Source: CBDCWA01 sp965223255
GTDB lineage: Bacteria > Pseudomonadota > Alphaproteobacteria > Rhizobiales > Hyphomicrobiaceae
Assembly (NCBI GenBank): GCA_965223255.1
Contig: CBDCWA010000002.1
Coordinates: 372,001-436,000 of the forward strand
DNA: 64,000 bases
Direction of reading: 5' to 3'
Shown one piece after another: positions 9,720 to 19,083 of this stretch. The notes beneath the pieces are model-generated. The model made no database searches. It had not been told where the DNA came from and saw nothing but the letters and a program-made list of their open reading frames with translations. The stretch's first letter is position 1. Every line of letters starts with the position of its first letter. A program made the position numbers and the translations under genes.

Positions 9720-9778
9720 CCTATTAAACCAAGCGCGCTTTTTGACGCGTCAATCTCTGCGCATAGGGTGGAACGAAT

Positions 9779-10741
9779 ATGTACAATTGTGATTTTAAAT
9801 GGCCGGACGGCGCATATATCGCCGTCGCGTTTAATATGTCGTGGGAGACCTGCGAGGAAACACTTGGGACGTCACTGTCGACTGAGAAGAAGGGTACCGG
9901 ACCTCAATCCGAAGCGCCATTCGCCCGCGGCATGCGGGTAATCTATGAGCACGCGTTCGCGGAAACCGGGGGCATGCAACGGATCATGGACGTCTGGCAG
10001 CGCCACAGCATCAACGCAAGCTGTTATGTCAATGGCAACACTGTTGCTCTTTATCCTGAACTGGCAAAGCGGATGTTGGCAGAGGGCAATGAGTTGATTG
10101 CACAGGGCTGGCGCCACCATCCGCTGACAAGGATGTCCGCCGAGGAGCATGCGAAATCACTCGACATGACACTTGAGACCTTTGATCAGGTTCTCAACTA
10201 TAAGCCGGCCGGATTCTCAAGTCCTGGCGGCAATATAACGAGTGAAACATATCACTTGCTTGTCGAGCGTGGCTTTAAGTATTCCTGCGGTCTGAGAAAC
10301 GCTGACGTCCCATTCATTATGAATATCGGCACCAAGAAACTGGTTGGCATGACGAGTTACGATATTTCCGATTTTGCAAGCTATACGGACAACATGCCGA
10401 TTAGCGAGATCTTACAGCGTTTGACGGACGCTTTCGATGCCATGTATGACGAGGGCCGGCGCGGTTGGCCGAAAATGCTTACCTACGGCACGCATCCGTT
10501 CGTCTGCCACGCCTCGCGCACCAGGCCGTTGGAAAAAGTCATTCAATACATGAAAGGACACCCGAAGGTGTGGTTCGCAACCCGCGGCGAGATCGCCGAT
10601 TGGGTCTTGGAGAACTATCCCGATCATGACCTTGCGAAATTCTATCCAGAGGCGGTGAACTCGGATCGCCACTATGGGCTGGGAATTGGTCTCGGCGGCA
10701 GTGAAGCTGAGAAGAAATTTTCACAATACAGGAATCCATAA
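9779..10741 (+). CDS. Polysaccharide deacetylase-family protein, PuuE-like
   Basis: This 320-aa protein has the NodB/PuuE barrel fold. The first catalytic strand reads IAVAFNMSWE and so lacks the TFDD motif of sugar deacetylases. It resembles PuuE-type amidohydrolases (allantoinase and imide hydrolases), where an NxE-type strand is usual. GWRHHPLTRMS supplies candidate metal His residues, and a THPFVCH stretch lies near residue 240. No signal peptide is seen, so the protein is cytosolic, which also argues against peptidoglycan. It sits between the transporter and an SDR. It may hydrolyse a C-N bond in a ring or amide intermediate; that is inference. Confidence 0.8.
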   Translation: MYNCDFKWPDGAYIAVAFNMSWETCEETLGTSLSTEKKGTGPQSEAPFARGMRVIYEHAFAETGGMQRIMDVWQRHSINASCYVNGNTVALYPELAKRMLAEGNELIAQGWRHHPLTRMSAEEHAKSLDMTLETFDQVLNYKPAGFSSPGGNITSETYHLLVERGFKYSCGLRNADVPFIMNIGTKKLVGMTSYDISDFASYTDNMPISEILQRLTDAFDAMYDEGRRGWPKMLTYGTHPFVCHASRTRPLEKVIQYMKGHPKVWFATRGEIADWVLENYPDHDLAKFYPEAVNSDRHYGLGIGLGGSEAEKKFSQYRNP

Positions 10742-10795
10742 CAGCTGAAGTAGTCGCCACTCCGAAAACTTAGAACCGACTAGGAAGGAGCCACA

Positions 10796-11527
10796 ATGCC
10801 ACTCGCAATGTTTACCGGTGCTGGAAGCTGGTTCGTACGCGAAGCCTCGTTGAACCTAATCAAAGACGGTTGGCAGGTCGCCCTTTCAGACGCCAACGTT
10901 GATGCTGTTAAAGAAAACGTCAAAGTGATCGGCGATGAGCACGTCGTATCTGCAGAGCGTCTCGACGTTACCGACCTTCAAACGGTAAAGAACTACGTGA
11001 ATGGTCTTGTCGAGAAACACGGTTCACTGGATGCCCTGGTCAATGTAGCCGGCGGTACCAATTATCTGCAAATGGGCAGGCCGCCATTTCACGAGACCAA
11101 TCCCGACCAATGGGATTTGATCCTTCGACCGAATATTTACGGTGTCTTGAATTGTTGCCACGCGGCAATCCCCCACATGATCAAGGCAAATAAGGGCAAT
11201 ATCATCAATATTTCGTCCGGCATGGGAATTCGCGGCAAGGCCAACATGGCGCTCTATTCGTTCGCCAAAGGTGGCGTGGTAAATTACACGCATGCTCTTT
11301 GCCAGGAGCTGGGGCGGTACAATATTCGGGTGAATTCCATAGCCCCTGGGAGTGCCGAGTCGCGTTGGATGCCTGATCTTAAGTCTGGAGGCACCGCAAT
11401 TCCGCCGATCGGGAGCCGGACAAGTGCAAAGGATGTTGGTGACGCCATCCATTTCCTGATCTCTGACAAGGCGAGACATATAACCGGCATCTGTCTGGAT
11501 CTCTCGGGCGGAACCTCGCTGCACTGA
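10796..11527 (+). CDS. SDR-family oxidoreductase with degenerate nucleotide-binding motif
   Basis: This 243-aa short-chain dehydrogenase-like protein has the catalytic Tyr-xxx-Lys (YSFAK), a preceding NISS serine and the C-terminal LDLSGG. The N-terminal glycine motif reads TGAGSWFVREA instead of TGxxxGxG, so the last two conserved glycines are lost. The later NNAG is VNVAGG. NAD(P) binding may be altered. AGGAG precedes ATG 10796. It is followed 16 nt later by the FAD oxidoreductase gene and probably co-transcribed with it. The fold is secure; activity is uncertain. Confidence 0.85.
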   Translation: MPLAMFTGAGSWFVREASLNLIKDGWQVALSDANVDAVKENVKVIGDEHVVSAERLDVTDLQTVKNYVNGLVEKHGSLDALVNVAGGTNYLQMGRPPFHETNPDQWDLILRPNIYGVLNCCHAAIPHMIKANKGNIINISSGMGIRGKANMALYSFAKGGVVNYTHALCQELGRYNIRVNSIAPGSAESRWMPDLKSGGTAIPPIGSRTSAKDVGDAIHFLISDKARHITGICLDLSGGTSLH

Positions 11528-11543
11528 TTGAATGGGAAGCCGC

Positions 11544-13028
11544 ATGACTAAATCACAGGTGCCACTGGTCAATTCCATCGAACAGCTGGAAGCGATCGTC
11601 GAGAAGGATCTCGAAACACTGGTATATCCACAAAAGCCCTGGATGAAGCCCGTAAAGGGACCAGACGGTAAAAATGCCTACGATGTGGTCGTAGTTGGGG
11701 GCGGACATTGCGGAATTGCGGCAGCGTTTGCGCTCCTGCAAGAAAAGATCACGAATATCGTCGTACTCGACGAGAATGATCCGACCGAAGAAGGTCCATG
11801 GCTCACGTATGCGAGGATGCCGGATTTACGTACCCGCAGAACCGTCATCGGCATGGAGCTTGGATATCCAAATCTGACGTTTCGCGCGTATTACGAGGCG
11901 CGCGAAGGTCTTGAAGCCTACGATAATATGCCCCGCATCACCTGTGAGGATTGGGTTGCCTACCTTATGTGGATGCGCAAGGTCCTCAAGATACCGGTCC
12001 AGAACACGACGCGTTTGACGCGTCTTGAACCGGCGGGACAGCTGCTTCGGCTGACGATCGAAAAAGATGGCGTCGAAGAGACCCTGTTTACCCGGCGCAT
12101 TGTTCTTGCAACTGGTCCGCTTGCCATGGGGGGCGCAAACATCCCCCCCGAGACGTTGTCACTGCCGCACTCGCACTGCGTTCATGCCTACGAGCGATTT
12201 GATGTCGATGCTCTAAATGGAAAACGAATAGCAATTGTTGGCGCTGGCGCCACGGCGTTCGACAATGCTGGTGAACTTCTTGAGCGCGGTGCCGGACGCA
12301 TTGATCTATTAGTGCGCAAACCCAACATCTACCGCCTCAGTGTGATCAGGTGGACCGATTGGGCCGGCTTCTTGCACACATTCGCCGATCTTGGCGACAA
12401 ACAGCGGTGGGATATGATGAGCATGGTTCAGCGCAACGCAGCGCCACCGACCATCCGCGCGATCGAACGCGTCGATGGAAACCCCAACTTTCATATCCAT
12501 TTCGAGTCGCCGATAACGGCGGCACGCATGCAGGGTGATGAAATTCTCATCGATACACCGCAAGGCCAGCACACGGCCGATTATCTCATTCTTGCCACCG
12601 GGTTCTATGTCGACCTGAGACAAAATAAGTTTCTCACTCCAATCGTCGACGAGATTGCATTGTGGCAGGATTGCTTTCCCGAGGCTCGCCAAGGCGGACC
12701 GCCAAAATATCGCAATTCGCCATATCTCGGACGCAACTATGAATTTACCGAAAAGGTTCCTGGACGCGCACCCTACCTGAAACACATCTTCAATTTCAAT
12801 CAGACGGCGCAACTCAGCATGGGGCCGACGGGACGGGTCAGCGGACTTAAATACGGTGTAAGACGACTGTTAGACGGCATTAGCAGGAGTTTCCTGAAGG
12901 AAGACTACAAGCGCCACCTTGCTTCCGTTATTGCTTATAACGACTCTGATTTGGACGGCCACCCGTGGATACAGTCGCCAGAGGAGTCTCGGGTCAAATC
13001 CGGCGCAGAAGAAGTGCCGGTGAAGTAG
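11544..13028 (+). CDS. FAD/NAD(P)-binding oxidoreductase, flavin monooxygenase-like
   Basis: This 494-aa flavoprotein has two dinucleotide folds: FAD-binding GGGHCG (VVVVGGGHCGIAAAFAL, about residues 53-69) and NAD(P)-binding GAGATA (IAIVGAGATAFDNAGELL, about residue 230). The ATGF motif in ILATGFYVD is the one seen in Baeyer-Villiger and N-hydroxylating monooxygenases. ATG 11544, with GGGAAG upstream, is preferred over the in-frame ATG at 11532. It could oxygenate a cluster intermediate or act as a dehydrogenase. Neighbours are an SDR upstream and a TauD-type dioxygenase downstream. Confidence 0.85.
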   Translation: MTKSQVPLVNSIEQLEAIVEKDLETLVYPQKPWMKPVKGPDGKNAYDVVVVGGGHCGIAAAFALLQEKITNIVVLDENDPTEEGPWLTYARMPDLRTRRTVIGMELGYPNLTFRAYYEAREGLEAYDNMPRITCEDWVAYLMWMRKVLKIPVQNTTRLTRLEPAGQLLRLTIEKDGVEETLFTRRIVLATGPLAMGGANIPPETLSLPHSHCVHAYERFDVDALNGKRIAIVGAGATAFDNAGELLERGAGRIDLLVRKPNIYRLSVIRWTDWAGFLHTFADLGDKQRWDMMSMVQRNAAPPTIRAIERVDGNPNFHIHFESPITAARMQGDEILIDTPQGQHTADYLILATGFYVDLRQNKFLTPIVDEIALWQDCFPEARQGGPPKYRNSPYLGRNYEFTEKVPGRAPYLKHIFNFNQTAQLSMGPTGRVSGLKYGVRRLLDGISRSFLKEDYKRHLASVIAYNDSDLDGHPWIQSPEESRVKSGAEEVPVK

Positions 13029-13059
13029 TCAGCGCGGCTTTTCGATTTGGAGTATTGTG

Positions 13060-14133
13060 ATGGCCGGATTTCCAACGTACATCTTCGCCCGCCGCGAGGC
13101 CGCTATTGCCCACCAACCTATTGTAGACCCAGCGGGCTGGCTACCCAATGATCTTCGCAACCTAGACAATTGGTCTTATGAATTAACGCCATCAAATGTC
13201 ACCGAGATCAAGACGGCAATTTCTTTTTTCCGCAAGTACGGAGCACCGATCCAATCGGTGACACCGAAAGTCTTCCCGTTGCAGCATCTCTCTGCAACGC
13301 TGCATCATATTCGTATGGAGCTAAAAACTGGACTTGGCTGCGTGCGTCTAACGGGCTTCCCCGTCGATCAACTGGAATGTGCGGACGCAATGATCGCTTA
13401 TCTCGGTATCGGCTCTCACATCGGAACGCTTGAACCGCAAAATCGACTTGGTCATCTCGTTGGTCACGTCAAGAATTATCAGGATGCGCGAACCGATGCC
13501 GTAGGCCGCGGTTACAATACTAACGTCAGCTCATCATTCCACGTCGACTCGACCGACTATGCAACACTCTTGTGCGTTAACGAATCCAGGAGTGGCGGCG
13601 AGAGCCGCCTTGCAAGTTCCGTCACCGTTTACAATCGAATCCTGGCAGAACGCCCGGATCTGATCGCAATCCTGATGCGGGATTATTACAAGACACGCTA
13701 TGGGGAGGAGCGTGAAGGCGAAACGCCCTACTACAAATCACCTGTATTTGCCTTCACCGATGGTTACTTCAGCTGCACAGGCCTCAGCAAGACATTCTTC
13801 AAGGCCGAGGAGTTGCCCGGCGTTCCACCGTATTCTGAGGATCAGAAAGCATCGCTTCCGGTATTCGAGCGCATCGTTGAAGAATGTTCGATCGACATCC
13901 CCTTTCGTCGGGGCGATATCATCCTTGTGAACAATCACGTTACGCTACATGCGCGTCGCGGTTTTGAGGAATGGCCGGATACCGCGCGCCGACGCCATCT
14001 CTGGCGGCTTTGGTTAAACGACGTTGATCCGAGACCCATTCATCCCGACCGAATGGAACGGCGAAATCGAGGTGAACATCTGGCCGACGTTGCCCGCAAG
14101 GTCCCCTTGGACTTGGATGAACCCGTTATTTGA
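13060..14133 (+). CDS. TauD/TfdA-like Fe(II)/2-oxoglutarate dioxygenase (second copy)
   Basis: This 357-aa dioxygenase is clearly different in sequence from the one at 4237. The iron site is HVD in SSFHVDSTDY. The distal His is probably in LHARRGFEEW, followed by RRRHLWRLW for 2-oxoglutarate. The N-terminal 75 residues resemble the leader of gamma-butyrobetaine hydroxylase-type TauD relatives rather than TauD itself. The start is ATG 13060; a GTG lies one codon upstream. It follows the FAD gene by 31 bp. Substrate unknown. Confidence 0.87.
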   Translation: MAGFPTYIFARREAAIAHQPIVDPAGWLPNDLRNLDNWSYELTPSNVTEIKTAISFFRKYGAPIQSVTPKVFPLQHLSATLHHIRMELKTGLGCVRLTGFPVDQLECADAMIAYLGIGSHIGTLEPQNRLGHLVGHVKNYQDARTDAVGRGYNTNVSSSFHVDSTDYATLLCVNESRSGGESRLASSVTVYNRILAERPDLIAILMRDYYKTRYGEEREGETPYYKSPVFAFTDGYFSCTGLSKTFFKAEELPGVPPYSEDQKASLPVFERIVEECSIDIPFRRGDIILVNNHVTLHARRGFEEWPDTARRRHLWRLWLNDVDPRPIHPDRMERRNRGEHLADVARKVPLDLDEPVI

Positions 14134-14135
14134 CA

Positions 14136-14154
14136 CCAATGGCTGAACCATTGG
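14136..14154 (+). other. Hairpin directly after the second TauD-like gene
   Basis: CCAATGG and CCATTGG flank a 5-nt loop, 2 nt after the stop codon. No T-run follows, so it is probably an intercistronic mRNA structure rather than a terminator. Confidence 0.3.
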
Positions 14155-14204
14155 AAGCAGCTCAGTCGGTCTGTTGAATTGAGTGGCAGTAAGAGGCGAG
14201 AAAT

Positions 14205-15890
14205 ATGATAGTTGCTGAAGCCGTCGCCGAGGCACTGGTCGCAGAGGGTATATCTCTGGCGGCCGGGTTGGCCGGTTCACACGTTGCACCTCTCCTCAAT
14301 GCAATCGCCTCGAGGGACGAAATTGATCTGATGTATGCCCGCCAGGAACGTGTTGCGCTCGATATCACGGATGGCTTTGCCCGTGCCAGTGGCAACCCTG
14401 CCGTGGTCTTCAGCGATTCAGGCCCGGCAGCTGCAAATCTGATGGGTGGATTGGTCAATAGTTGGGGAGATTCGACTCCTATCCTGTTCATTGCTGGGCA
14501 TACCGACCTCTCAACGACAGCCTTTCGCGACACAAAAGAAATACCCTTCCTTGAACTATTTCGCCCAGTGAGCAAATGGGCGACGCTCGTCGAGCATCCA
14601 TCACAGCTCTCGGAATTGCTACGTCGCGCATTCATGAATCTTAGAATTGGCCGCCCCGGACCCGTCGTGATCGGGTTTCCTCATGACATCTCGGTTATGG
14701 ACGTTGCCACGTTCCAATACCGGCCCCTGTCTTCGAAAACGCGAGTGCGCTCTGGCGCCGACCCTGTTTCCGTTGAAGCCGCAGTCAAAAGGATTTCGGA
14801 AGCTGAGCGGCCGTACCTTTATGCAGGTGCGGGCGTACTCGTAGCAGAAGCATCGGATGCGCTTGTGCAGTTTGCAGAACTTTTGACTCTCCCCGTCGCT
14901 ACAACACTAAACGGCAAAAGTGCGTTTCCTGAGAACCACCCTCTGTCTCTTGGTATCGGAGGGTTCATTCAGGCCCGCTACAACACCCTTCCTGCTTTGG
15001 AATTCTCGCGCAGGGCCGACTTGATCGTATCTGTTGGTTGTGGCTTCAAGCACGAGGCCAGCCTGAAAAAACCGGGAGCAGATGTTGGATTAATCCAAAT
15101 CGATGTCGAGCCGTCCGAACTCAACCGTAGCGCGCTTGCTGACGTCGCTCTGCTCGGAGATGCGCAGCTCGTTCTTCAACAGTTGTCGGACTGCGCAAAG
15201 TCCAGGCTCGACTGCGCCCGGCTCGAACCCGATCATCAGCGGCTCAAGGAGGTTCAAACGCTGCAACAGAGGTGGGATGAAGTGTCCAAGCCTTTGCTGG
15301 AAGCCGACGATGTTCCCATTAATCCGTTTCGCGTGACAGCGGAACTGGTAAAGCTGGTTGACCCTGCCAGGACCGTTGTCCTTCACGACGCTGGAACAGT
15401 GAGAGGCACCACCGCGCATCATTACCGAGCGACTTTACCTCGCGGGTTCCTTGGCTTCGGCGTGCAGAGTGCGATGGGCTGGTCCGTTGGCGCCTCCCTA
15501 GGTGCCAAAAAAGCTCAGCCCGACAAGCTTGTGGTTGCGGTTATCGGAGAAGAGGCCTTCAATGAGACTGCTCTGGATGTCGAAACATCAATCCGTAACG
15601 ATGCACCTGTATTGATTATCGTGAAGAATAATGCATCCCCGGCCAATATCGCAGGCGCGCGTCCGAATCCAAATCGGCTCGCGCAGGCTCGCTTTCGACA
15701 AACAGTTGATGTCATCTCGCTTTCGCGTGCATTGGGTGCCACGGCATTTAGAGTTGAGCGCCCCGACCAAATCGAACGGGCGTTACGAGAGGCAATTGCA
15801 GTAGTCGACGGGGGGACCACAGCGGTTGTCGAAGTTCTCACGACCCGAATGAGACCGGTGCTCCACCCACTATGGGAGGAAGACGCATGA
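14205..15890 (+). CDS. Second ThDP-dependent enzyme, with GDG changed to GEE
   Basis: This 561-aa protein has the acetolactate synthase-type fold. The cofactor-activating Glu is present (YARQERVALDITDGFAR, near residue 48). The Mg-ThDP motif keeps its 29-residue length and terminal NN, but it begins GEEAF where the family has GDG, so the metal-binding Asp is a Glu. It may still bind metal with altered affinity, or act on a different substrate. It is the last same-strand gene before the convergent cupin gene. The other ThDP enzyme (1202) keeps GDG, which makes the difference more telling. SD: GAGGCGAG before ATG 14205. Confidence 0.86.
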   Translation: MIVAEAVAEALVAEGISLAAGLAGSHVAPLLNAIASRDEIDLMYARQERVALDITDGFARASGNPAVVFSDSGPAAANLMGGLVNSWGDSTPILFIAGHTDLSTTAFRDTKEIPFLELFRPVSKWATLVEHPSQLSELLRRAFMNLRIGRPGPVVIGFPHDISVMDVATFQYRPLSSKTRVRSGADPVSVEAAVKRISEAERPYLYAGAGVLVAEASDALVQFAELLTLPVATTLNGKSAFPENHPLSLGIGGFIQARYNTLPALEFSRRADLIVSVGCGFKHEASLKKPGADVGLIQIDVEPSELNRSALADVALLGDAQLVLQQLSDCAKSRLDCARLEPDHQRLKEVQTLQQRWDEVSKPLLEADDVPINPFRVTAELVKLVDPARTVVLHDAGTVRGTTAHHYRATLPRGFLGFGVQSAMGWSVGASLGAKKAQPDKLVVAVIGEEAFNETALDVETSIRNDAPVLIIVKNNASPANIAGARPNPNRLAQARFRQTVDVISLSRALGATAFRVERPDQIERALREAIAVVDGGTTAVVEVLTTRMRPVLHPLWEEDA

Positions 15891-15955
15891 CCTATACCAG
15901 ATGATACATTTGGCCTGAGCGGTTTCCCTACATGTGCATCACACACAAAAAAAGC

Positions 15956-17095
15956 TTAGCCGAATTCGCCGCCAATCATCACATAGCTCATGATTGTCGG
16001 CACGCGCTCGCGGTGTCCCCATGTGTGCCAGTTCCCGAGCTGAATGACCGTATCACCTTTGCCCAGCACAACCTCACTGTCCTCAAGCACAAGGACCCGC
16101 TCACCCGCCAAACAGACCGCATAGTCGAGCGATGGCGTGCGGTGGAGCCCTTTGTGCTGCCCGGTCTGCGAGCGTTGCGTACCACCACCGGTATCCATTG
16201 CTCTTGCCTCGGGGTTTGGGTTGCCCGCTAGTGCGCGTGCGGGCATGGGGTCGGCAGGGGAGAGTGAAATCCGCCAGTTCGCACCATCTGTCGGCGGGGA
16301 ATGGCTGACCGGCCTGCCCGCGCGTCCACCATCCTCATTGATGGACAAATCAACCGGCATATTGTCGATCGTAAACACTTCATAGAACCATGAGCCAGAT
16401 TTGCGCGGGAAAACATTGGGAACGTCGCTGTCGCATAACACGCACGAACGGCCGTCAGCATCATGTCCTGTGAGGACACGCCGCATCGGTACGCGTCCAT
16501 CTTCGGCGGGGGCCTGTATGCTTGCAGCGATACGTTCATATGCCCCCTCAGATCTGCGCTCACCATAATGTTGCGAAACAACGAGAATGGCAGGTTTGTC
16601 CGATCGATTTGAAAAAGCATGAGCCGTGCCGCGTTGGATGAGGATATCGCCTTCCTTCAGTTCGACTTCCATCGTGTCGAGGACCAGAACGATGTTGCCT
16701 TCAAGAACATAGGTTAGATCGAGTGAGAGAGTTCTCTGCATGTAGGGATGCGGTGTTCTTGGATCGGAAATCCAGGCCTCAGGAGAGCCCATCATCTCAA
16801 AATACGCCTGTACGTCACGCCGCGATATGTTGCCCAGATATCCTGATTCAGGGGGATATTCGAAAAAACGACAAACAGTGCCACCTGGCGGTGGTTCCAG
16901 AGACTGCGGCAGATGCAATGTCTCTCCGACGTGTTTGACACGCGCAGGAGAGGCATCACTGACCCACAACCGTGTCGATCCAAAGCCAGGCCGCGCGGGA
17001 TCCAGCACAACATCAATCGAAGGCCCATCTGCAAGCACAACAGCCTTGCCGTTGTCGTCATTTCCCGCAATGATCCGTCTTATCGGCCTGACCAT
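15956..17095 (-). CDS. Tandem-cupin protein
   Basis: This 379-aa protein is made of two repeated cupin units. Each opens with a similar block (IRRIIAGNDDNGKAVVLAD and MRRVLTGHDADGRSCVLCD) and ends in a cupin barrel (GDILIQRGTAHAFSN and GDTVIQLGNWHTWGH). Each barrel retains its C-terminal His; the first motifs carry H/D residues (HPYMQ..LDLTYVLEG and SLDYAVCLAG). It could be a metal-dependent dioxygenase, isomerase or decarboxylase. AGGAG precedes ATG 17095. It is convergent with the ThDP gene (66 bp apart) and divergent from the monooxygenase at 17621. No signal peptide. Confidence 0.82.
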   Translation of the reverse strand: MVRPIRRIIAGNDDNGKAVVLADGPSIDVVLDPARPGFGSTRLWVSDASPARVKHVGETLHLPQSLEPPPGGTVCRFFEYPPESGYLGNISRRDVQAYFEMMGSPEAWISDPRTPHPYMQRTLSLDLTYVLEGNIVLVLDTMEVELKEGDILIQRGTAHAFSNRSDKPAILVVSQHYGERRSEGAYERIAASIQAPAEDGRVPMRRVLTGHDADGRSCVLCDSDVPNVFPRKSGSWFYEVFTIDNMPVDLSINEDGGRAGRPVSHSPPTDGANWRISLSPADPMPARALAGNPNPEARAMDTGGGTQRSQTGQHKGLHRTPSLDYAVCLAGERVLVLEDSEVVLGKGDTVIQLGNWHTWGHRERVPTIMSYVMIGGEFG

Positions 17096-17233
17096 TCAGT
17101 TCTCCTGCTCCAATCAATTTCGACGTCGTTTGCCGAGGTACTCTGGCAATCGTGAAGACAAACCTGCCAAGCTCCATCTTGCGGCATCGGCGTGATCCTT
17201 GCGCCATCAATAAGAAATCCTCACCTACATCGT

Positions 17234-17252
17234 CAGGTTAGGCCAAAACCTG
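17234..17252. promoter_or_regulatory. Operator-like inverted repeat in the divergent cupin/LLM region
   Basis: CAGGTT and AACCTG flank 7 nt (AGGCCAA). A direct copy of AACCTGCCAA occurs at 17161-17170 and again at 17247-17256, 86 bp apart, as expected for a regulator that binds two sites between divergent genes. No regulator gene is nearby. The rest of the 525-bp gap (17096-17620) holds nothing recognisable. Confidence 0.35.
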
Positions 17253-17620
17253 CCAACTAAGTAGGGCATTATTGCAGTTAGCCCCACTGCAATCTTAGGA
17301 AATCGTTGGGATGAATGTTGACTGTCAGGCCTTGCCGTTACCCTGCCGTTTTCAGGCGGTCGAATGATGAACTCCGGCTAGCAGGAACCTAGTGGCAGAC
17401 TCAGCACGATGAATTACTTATCCTTGGGGTCACCTTCTGGCGATTGTTGAGCGCAAGATCTTAGCCTAACCTATGCGGTCAAGAGTTTGTGAATTGCTGC
17501 GAATTTGTTGCGACGACTTTTGAGACAGCCTGCCCGTGAGATTGGACGTTGCGAGTTGAATAATAGTCGCACGGGCTAGCGGCGTCGGTGCCATACCCTG
17601 CGGCAGACGGACGACGAATT

Positions 17621-18967
17621 ATGAAACAAATAAGACTTGGTCTATCCATGCGCGGGCTTGGCTATTCGCCCAGCGCTTGGCGCGATACCGCCGTGCCGAC
17701 CAATGGGGCGCTCGATGTGAAATTCGCAATCAACGTTGCCCGTACGGCTGAACGTGGTCTCTTTGATTTCGTGTTTTTGGCAGATTATAGTGCGGTCGTC
17801 ATTCCTGATACACCAAAAGGGGTGTTTGGCCGACACCACGAAGGTATGGGCGAATTTGAACCGCTCACCCTGCTCGCCGCAATGAGCCAGATGACCGATA
17901 GGATCGGCCTCATCGCTACTGCATCAACCACCTTTCACCAGCCGTATCAACTCGCGCGTCAATTCATGTCGATCGACCACATGAGCGGGGGGCGGGCCGG
18001 CTGGAATGTCGTAACCTCGTCCCGCGACGCCGAGGCGCAGAATTACGGCGAAGACAGAATCCTCGACAAAGCCAAGCGCTACGCGCGTGCCAAGGAGTCT
18101 CTGGATGTCATCTTTGGCCTTTGGGATAGCTGGGAGGACGGCGCTTTTCCGCACAACCGGACGACAGGCATTTTTTTTGATCCGGCCAAGATGCACCCGG
18201 TCAATCACGTAGGCGAGTATTTCAAGGTCAAGGGCCCTCTTCTTATGCCTCGCTCGCCGCAAGGGCGGCCGGTGATCGCACAGGCGGGGGCATCGGGGGA
18301 CGGCGTCGAATTTGCTGCACAGGTTGCTGACATCATCTATACCGTGCAAACACGCTTCGAAGATGCACAAGTCTTCTACAAGGACTCGAAGGCGCGGTTC
18401 GCCAAACATGGTCGCAATCCAAAAGATGTAAAGATTTTGCCAGGGATTATGCCAATCATCGGCCGCACGACTGAAGAGGCCCAGGCGAAATACAGGAAGA
18501 TGCTCGACGACCTTGACCCTCTCGTCGGACTGGAACGGCTGTCGCGTTACTTTGGGGACCTCACGGGCTGCGATCCCGATGGCCCTCTGCCCGACAAATT
18601 GCGGCCTGACGTCCGGCTCGTCAGCCGCGCGGAGCTTAACCTAAAGCTGGCGCGAGAGCACAATTGGACATTGCGTCAGCTCTATGAGTTGACGGTCATA
18701 AGTCATGGCCATCATCTCGTCGTCGGCTCTCCGGCTGACGTCGCCGACGTGATGGAGAAGTGGATAAAGGAAGAAGCTGCTGACGGTTTTAATGTGCTGC
18801 CGGCCGTATTGCCATCATGCATCGACGATTTCGTCGACCTCGTAGTGCCGGAATTGCAGCGTCGTAAGCTGTATCGTACCGAATATGAGGGAACGACCCT
18901 GCGTGAAAACCTCGATGTTCCGGTCCCACAGCCGCAGGTTGCGCAGAACACCGCCAAGGAGGGATGA
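17621..18967 (+). CDS. Luciferase-like FMN-dependent monooxygenase (NtaA/SnaA/DszA type)
   Basis: This 448-aa flavin-dependent monooxygenase of the LLM superfamily uses FMNH2 from a separate reductase. The features of the nitrilotriacetate/dibenzothiophene-sulfone branch are clear: RGLGYSPSAWR near the N-terminus, FADY, a TTFHQPYQLARQFMSIDHMSGGRAGWNVVTS block near residue 105, and long insertions after it. The start is ATG 17621; an upstream GTG lacks the family N-terminus. No flavin reductase is visible. It probably oxygenates a chelator, sulfur or heterocyclic carbon. The IS3 element begins about 55 bp after its stop. Confidence 0.9.
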   Translation: MKQIRLGLSMRGLGYSPSAWRDTAVPTNGALDVKFAINVARTAERGLFDFVFLADYSAVVIPDTPKGVFGRHHEGMGEFEPLTLLAAMSQMTDRIGLIATASTTFHQPYQLARQFMSIDHMSGGRAGWNVVTSSRDAEAQNYGEDRILDKAKRYARAKESLDVIFGLWDSWEDGAFPHNRTTGIFFDPAKMHPVNHVGEYFKVKGPLLMPRSPQGRPVIAQAGASGDGVEFAAQVADIIYTVQTRFEDAQVFYKDSKARFAKHGRNPKDVKILPGIMPIIGRTTEEAQAKYRKMLDDLDPLVGLERLSRYFGDLTGCDPDGPLPDKLRPDVRLVSRAELNLKLAREHNWTLRQLYELTVISHGHHLVVGSPADVADVMEKWIKEEAADGFNVLPAVLPSCIDDFVDLVVPELQRRKLYRTEYEGTTLRENLDVPVPQPQVAQNTAKEG

Positions 18968-19083
18968 AGTTAAGGAAGAGCTTGGTTTGCTTGAAAAGTT
19001 CTAATGTCTCAAATTGGCCCGATGGTCTTCCCCCGTTTGCGTGGACACCTAAAATGAGCGCGGTACGCTCTGGGAGGTGTTTT

